Shown piece after piece: positions 5,001-6,612 of a stretch of DNA of 6,612 nt. The notes below the pieces were generated by a model. That model had not been told where the DNA came from, ran no database searches, and saw nothing but the letters and a program-made list of their open reading frames with translations. Source of the stretch: a bacterium (GTDB lineage: Bacteria > Verrucomicrobiota > Verrucomicrobiae > Limisphaerales > J093); NCBI GenBank assembly GCA_021839785.1, contig JAKCAB010000071.1, positions 1 to 6,612 on the forward strand, written 5' to 3'. Position 1 is the first letter of the stretch; each line of letters begins with the position of its first letter. A program made the position numbers and the translations under genes.

Positions 5001-6612
5001 ACGGCAGCATTCTGCCGGGAGCGAACGGACCGATGCTGGTGTTGACGAACGTCCAGGAAACCCTCGCTGGAAGTTACTACGTGCGGTTGGCGAACCAGCA
5101 GAGCTCCGTCAACAGCCGCCCCGTAACGTTGACTGTGACGGACGCGCCGACGCCCCCCGCCATTGTCTCCGCGCCGGAAAGCCTGCTGCGGCTGGAAGGC
5201 GAAACGGCGGAGTTCCACGTCACGGCCACCGGCAGCGCCCCGCTCCGCTACGAATGGTGGCGGAACGGCGCGGTGCTGCCGGACGCGCAGACTGACACGT
5301 TGACCCTCGCCGCGCTCAAGTGGACCGATGCCGGCGTGTACACCGTCACGGTGAGCAATGATCAAGGTATCGTGACTTCGCCGCCGGCGGTCTTGGAGGT
5401 CCGCTCAGCGCAGGTAGGCGGTACAGTGATCTGCAACAACTACTCGCCGCTGGCCGGCATCGATGCCCCCGTCTTCGACAGCGACGGCACGAACCGCGTG
5501 GCTGGCGCGGCCTTCCTGGCGCAGCTCTACGCCGGACCGGATGCGTCCCACCTTGCGCCAGTCGGGGGAGCGGTGCCCTTCATGACCGGCACCGGGGCTG
5601 GCTACGTGGACAAAGGGCCGGGCGGCAATGTGGTTCAGATTCCCAGTGTGGAACCCGGCGCGCTCGCGTTCGTCCAAATGCGGGCTTGGGAAAGCGCCAG
5701 GGGCGCCGACTTTGAAACCGCGCTGGCCGGCGGCGGGCGGTGCGGGCGATCGCTGGTCATCCAGGTCCAGACGGGTGGCGCCGGGAGTCCGCCGTCCGTA
5801 CCCGCAGAGTTGGTTGGGCTGCAGAGTTTCACGGTCGGCGTGGAGGCGGTGCCGCCGGTCCTCGCCATCGTTTCGCCCTTGGCAGGGCCGACGGTTGACG
5901 AACGCTTCGCCCTGTCTGGCACCGTAACGGACAACGGCACGGTGGCGCGGGCGCGGTGGGAATGGAACGGCGAAGACCGCGGGCCGCTCGCCCTGGATGC
6001 CGAAGGCCGGTTCAACGTGGCGGGCTTGCGTCTGCTGCGCGGCGACAACCGGCTCCGTGTCGTGGCGACCGACGTCGCGGGCAACGAGAGCAGCGCCGAA
6101 GTGACGGCGACCTGGACGCCCGCGCGCCGTCTCGAACTCCCCGGTTTTACCGAGGTGAGGGAAGGCCGCCGGGCGGAAGTGCCGATCGTGTTCACCAACG
6201 AAGGCAACATCGCCGGCCTGAGCTTTGCGCTGAACTTCGACCCGGAGACGTTGCGCGATCCGCAACTGATCTGGGCCGACGCCGTGCTCGCGGCGGGCAT
6301 CGTTCAGGTCAATACCGACACGCCCGGCGTGGTGCGGGCGACCGTGTCCCTGCCAGGCGCAAGTCTGCCCGCCGGCGCGCAGCCGCTCGCCACGGCGAGT
6401 TTCCGCACCCGGAGCGTGCCGGAGCGCACTTTGGTGCGCGTGACGCCCGTGGTGCTCGACGTGGCCAACACAGCGGGCAGCCAACTCACGTTCGGCACCG
6501 ACACCGAAGCGGGCACCATCGCCATCAATCCCCGACGACTGGTCGGCGACAACAACGGCAATGACGCGCTCGACATCGGCGACGCCACGCTGATCCAACG
6601 GTTGATCACGCG
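1946..6612 (+). CDS. Giant secreted mosaic protein: VCBS propeller, UnbV/ASPIC, CHB_HEX_C, Ig-like, cohesin and dockerin modules (C-terminus off the right edge)
   Basis: The frame is open from ATG 1946 to the window end (at least 1555 codons). No other ATG, GTG or TTG lies in frame between the stop at 1889-1891 and this ATG, so the start is well supported. Modules by residue: signal peptide about 1-24; beta-rich 'LLNIDFGTGT' module 29-219; seven VCBS/FG-GAP repeats 220-582; UnbV/ASPIC 583-672; CHB_HEX_C 676-751; thrombospondin-3-like calcium linker 753-802; CHB_HEX_C 815-891; Ig-like 894-977, 982-1065 and 1070-1153; uncharacterised 'FLAQLYAGPD' module 1157-1301; bacterial Ig-like 1303-1391; cohesin-like 1396-1528; dockerin loop 1534 onward. 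No catalytic domain is seen. The whole looks like an exported binding, adhesion or scaffold protein using calcium. If a normal dockerin of 60-70 residues closes it, the full protein is near 1600 residues; a further anchor beyond the edge is possible. The exact role and ligand are unknown. Confidence 0.92.
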   Translation, partial: MPNRLLFFRRLAAVSVALVAAAVSRPETLLNIDFGTGTASQKAGPAAVGQTANDFWNLYSRDDGAGGFRTFGELTELKWADGSLSPVDLVITNAASAGASSAADPMFATYLYPSPNGDTDIKLTLSQVPSGHYDLYLYGHGLRDTEDGVFEVEAFGTAYGTKSVSSAPGWNANYWRESVHYVRFPDVVSDGHGTLTVTVKPGISGTAVLNGLQLVGKDDAQPAELFVAVEEGAIPSDNGSSQGAAWGDYDNDGKLDLFVTDSAGLDRLYHNEGNGMFQLTSDVVPPAPGGSHGCAWGDFDNDGRLDLLVGKRSGATSVIYRNQGHGTFGLLSEAAFPAAAGDTVGAAWGDFDQDGYLDVFLTDLTGKNRLFKNHAGQSFTLVADSPTAEVRSAVGVAWGDYDHDGNLDLFVANGGNQDNSLFHNVGGALIKVTDSTVCTGGGYSVGAAWGDYDNDGFLDLFVANRLGRNFLYHNNGDGTFSEMKAGAVVNDRGDFNGCAWADYDNDGYLDLFVASFSGSPCYIYHNSGDGTFTRVTTEPPTLAGSSGDAVVLADYDGNGFLDLFLAKWGGGQSQLYRNVGNGNHWLTLRLSGVASNRSAIGTRIRLKTTVNGSERWQTREISSGDGWGGASLDAHFGLGTSTTAEAIQIQWPSGNSQELKGVAAGQILTLTEVLPVLKIAPKSGFFSGEVIVAFTVALEGAEARYTLDGSEPTASSTRYDAPFTLTTTARVQARLFKDGAPASDVVSAVYLDNHWNDGIPAAWRERYWGAEWFAQAAAGPLADPDNDGFTNYQEWLAGTDPTKLESKPELAQPLLSFSPNPGTYLGEVEVSITNYVAGVVVRYTLDGTEPTVTANAFQEPLVCYHSTTVKARVFVNGNPVSEVVNAAYTVTEIAPSIVAQPVGGRAVEGAPFELSVMAKGTPPLAYQWYRDGTALAEATSATLPLPAVTLAMAGSYTVKISNAQGSVTSASAILVVNPAPTPPTIVQQPDNQTVGAGGTAVFAVKATGTAPLTYLWRRNGSILPGANGPMLVLTNVQETLAGSYYVRLANQQSSVNSRPVTLTVTDAPTPPAIVSAPESLLRLEGETAEFHVTATGSAPLRYEWWRNGAVLPDAQTDTLTLAALKWTDAGVYTVTVSNDQGIVTSPPAVLEVRSAQVGGTVICNNYSPLAGIDAPVFDSDGTNRVAGAAFLAQLYAGPDASHLAPVGGAVPFMTGTGAGYVDKGPGGNVVQIPSVEPGALAFVQMRAWESARGADFETALAGGGRCGRSLVIQVQTGGAGSPPSVPAELVGLQSFTVGVEAVPPVLAIVSPLAGPTVDERFALSGTVTDNGTVARARWEWNGEDRGPLALDAEGRFNVAGLRLLRGDNRLRVVATDVAGNESSAEVTATWTPARRLELPGFTEVREGRRAEVPIVFTNEGNIAGLSFALNFDPETLRDPQLIWADAVLAAGIVQVNTDTPGVVRATVSLPGASLPAGAQPLATASFRTRSVPERTLVRVTPVVLDVANTAGSQLTFGTDTEAGTIAINPRRLVGDNNGNDALDIGDATLIQRLIT
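2030..2602 (+). other. N-terminal 'NIDFG' beta-rich module
   Basis: Residues 29-219 start 'LLNIDFGTGT' and run through 'FWNLYSRDDGAGGF', 'SGHYDLYLYGHG' and a final 'AVLNGLQLVG'. The pattern of a leading N-x-D-F-G strand and a closing 'NGLQL' strand recalls galactose-binding-like jelly-roll modules found at the front of secreted Verrucomicrobiota and Planctomycetota proteins. I infer a possible carbohydrate-binding role; no specific family is certain. Confidence 0.5.
2603..3691 (+). repeat. Seven VCBS/FG-GAP repeats (predicted seven-bladed beta-propeller)
   Basis: Residues 220-582 contain seven copies of a unit of about 50 residues with core 'AAWGDYDNDGxLDLFVxN' followed by 'LYHNNGDGTF'. The first aspartate of each D-x-D-x-D-G calcium loop is at residues 248, 298, 350, 400, 451, 502 and 554, so spacing is 50-52. 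The DNA repeats with it, with cores near 2678, 2828, 2984, 3134, 3287, 3440 and 3599. The last copy is the most diverged ('LADYDGNGFLDLF', lacking the W-G pair). This is the integrin-alpha-like propeller repeat, usually for calcium-dependent ligand binding outside the cell. Confidence 0.9.
3692..3961 (+). other. UnbV/ASPIC domain
   Basis: Residues 583-672 begin 'NHWLTLRLSG', continue 'SAIGTRIRLKT' and 'REISSGDGWGG', then 'HFGLGTSTTAEAIQIQWPSG', and close with 'GQILTLTE'. This order is characteristic of the UnbV/ASPIC domain that commonly follows VCBS repeats. Its biochemical role is not established. Confidence 0.88.
3971..4618 (+). other. Two CHB_HEX_C modules flanking a calcium-loop linker
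   Basis: Residues 676-751 and 815-891 both match the chitobiase/hexosaminidase C-terminal-like module: opening 'APKSGFFSGEV' and 'SPNPGTYLGEV', the hallmark 'YTLDGSEPT' and 'YTLDGTEPT', and closing 'SDVVSAVY' and 'SEVVNAAY'. Between them (753-802) is 'DGIPAAWRERYWG', then 'DPDNDGFTNYQEWLAGTDPT', a thrombospondin-3-like calcium loop with D783, D785 and D787. No chitobiase catalytic domain is present, so these act as stalk or binding modules here. Confidence 0.8.
4625..5404 (+). repeat. Three tandem Ig-like domains at an exact 88-residue period
   Basis: Residues 894-977, 982-1065 and 1070-1153 are three cysteine-free Ig-like domains. Each has a leading 'IV..P', a core 'PLxYxWxRxG' with tryptophan at 928, 1016 and 1104, and a closing 'GxYxVxxxN' strand. 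The tryptophans and the leading isoleucines (897, 985, 1073) are each exactly 88 residues apart, so the array has a 264-base period without indels. They probably form a rigid extracellular stalk. Confidence 0.85.
5414..5848 (+). other. Uncharacterised 'AQLYAGP' module
   Basis: Residues 1157-1301 start 'VGGTVICNNYSPLAGIDAPV' and include 'GAAFLAQLYAGPD', 'VPFMTGTGAGYVDKG', 'VQMRAWE' and a closing 'LVGLQSFTV'. I recall similar stretches in secreted Verrucomicrobiota proteins, but know no function. It is predicted beta-rich and holds two cysteines (in 'VICNN' and 'GRCGR'). Confidence 0.5.
5852..6118 (+). other. Bacterial Ig-like domain
   Basis: Residues 1303-1391 read 'PPVLAIVSPLAG', then 'FALSGTVTDNGTVARARWEW', 'LLRGDNRLRVVATDVAGNES' and a closing 'AEVTATW'. 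The 'SGTVTDN' and 'RVVATDVAGN' pair is typical of bacterial Ig-like/cadherin-like spacer domains in cell-surface proteins. It separates the 'AQLYAGP' module from the cohesin-like domain. Confidence 0.7.
6131..6529 (+). other. Cohesin-like domain
   Basis: Residues 1396-1528 open 'LELPGFTEVREGRRAEVPIV', followed by 'NEGNIAGLSFALNFDPETL' and 'LATASFRTRS', and close with 'TEAGTIAIN'. The order (extended first strand, 'G-x-x-x-x-VPI', 'GLSFALNFDP', then 'G-T-I-x-I') is that of cohesin-fold modules, which bind dockerins in calcium-dependent cellulosome-type pairs. Without a profile search the exact subtype is unknown, and a related cohesin-fold domain is possible. Confidence 0.68.
6545..6612 (+). 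other. Dockerin type I, first calcium loop (cut by window edge)
   Basis: Residues 1534-1555 contain 'GDNNGNDALDIGDATLIQRL'. Aligned with the dockerin F-hand loop, D1535, N1537, N1539, D1543 and D1546 take positions 1, 3, 5, 9 and 12, followed by the 'ATLIQRL' helix. Position 6, usually glycine, is D1540. Only the first of the two expected duplicated halves is in the window. Confidence 0.75.

Noticed and set aside
4207..5295. Rightward open frame of 362 codons in another phase
   Set aside because: It overlaps the real frame of the giant gene shifted by one base. Its R/G-rich translation lacks domain signals, whereas the true frame shows CHB_HEX_C and Ig-like motifs here.
3782..5365. Leftward open frame of 527 codons
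   Set aside because: It lies wholly antisense to the UnbV, CHB_HEX_C and Ig-like modules, which are unmistakable on the plus strand. The product is arginine-rich and low in complexity, with no recognisable domain.
5405..6598. Leftward open frame of 397 codons
   Set aside because: It is the antisense shadow of the 'AQLYAGP', Ig-like and cohesin part of the giant gene. There is no recognisable domain in its translation.

Overview
The window looks like GC-rich bacterial chromosome, most likely from a soil, freshwater or sediment Verrucomicrobiota (Pedosphaera/Limisphaera-like), with Planctomycetota as the alternative. That assignment is inferred from the style of the large protein: a signal peptide followed by an 'NIDFG' module, VCBS repeats with UnbV/ASPIC, CHB_HEX_C modules, a 'DPDNDG...EWLAGTDP' linker, cysteine-free Ig-like domains, and cohesin plus dockerin. 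No rRNA or marker gene is present to confirm it.

Layout. Bases 1-1624 hold two leftward genes in a probable operon. A complete family-4 glycosyltransferase (1624 to 521) is followed after 35 bases by a SAM-dependent methyltransferase (485 down to the left edge, C-terminus missing). Together they look like part of a cell-surface polysaccharide or glycan assembly locus. Bases 1625-1945 are a 321-base divergent intergenic region. It holds a candidate leftward promoter (TTGTCA-17-GATAAG), a perfect TATAAT box facing right, a 13-base perfect palindrome and a 10-base palindrome.

From 1946 to the right edge there is one uninterrupted rightward frame of at least 1555 codons. It has no stop and is cut only by the window end, so a scan for closed ORFs misses it and shows only antisense or out-of-frame shadows. 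It encodes a giant secreted mosaic protein. In order it has: signal peptide; N-terminal beta-rich module; seven VCBS/FG-GAP repeats (a predicted seven-bladed, calcium-binding beta-propeller); UnbV/ASPIC domain; CHB_HEX_C module; calcium-loop linker; second CHB_HEX_C module; three Ig-like domains at an exact 88-residue period; an uncharacterised 'AQLYAGP' module; a bacterial Ig-like domain; a cohesin-like domain; and the first calcium loop of a dockerin at the window edge.

The most notable point is that a cohesin-like and a dockerin-like module sit next to each other at the C-terminus of one non-enzymatic, propeller-bearing secreted protein. This suggests (inference only) a protein that could chain onto itself or dock onto other dockerin/cohesin proteins outside the cell. 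The leftward glycan genes and the rightward protein share an intergenic region, but nothing in the sequence proves a functional link.
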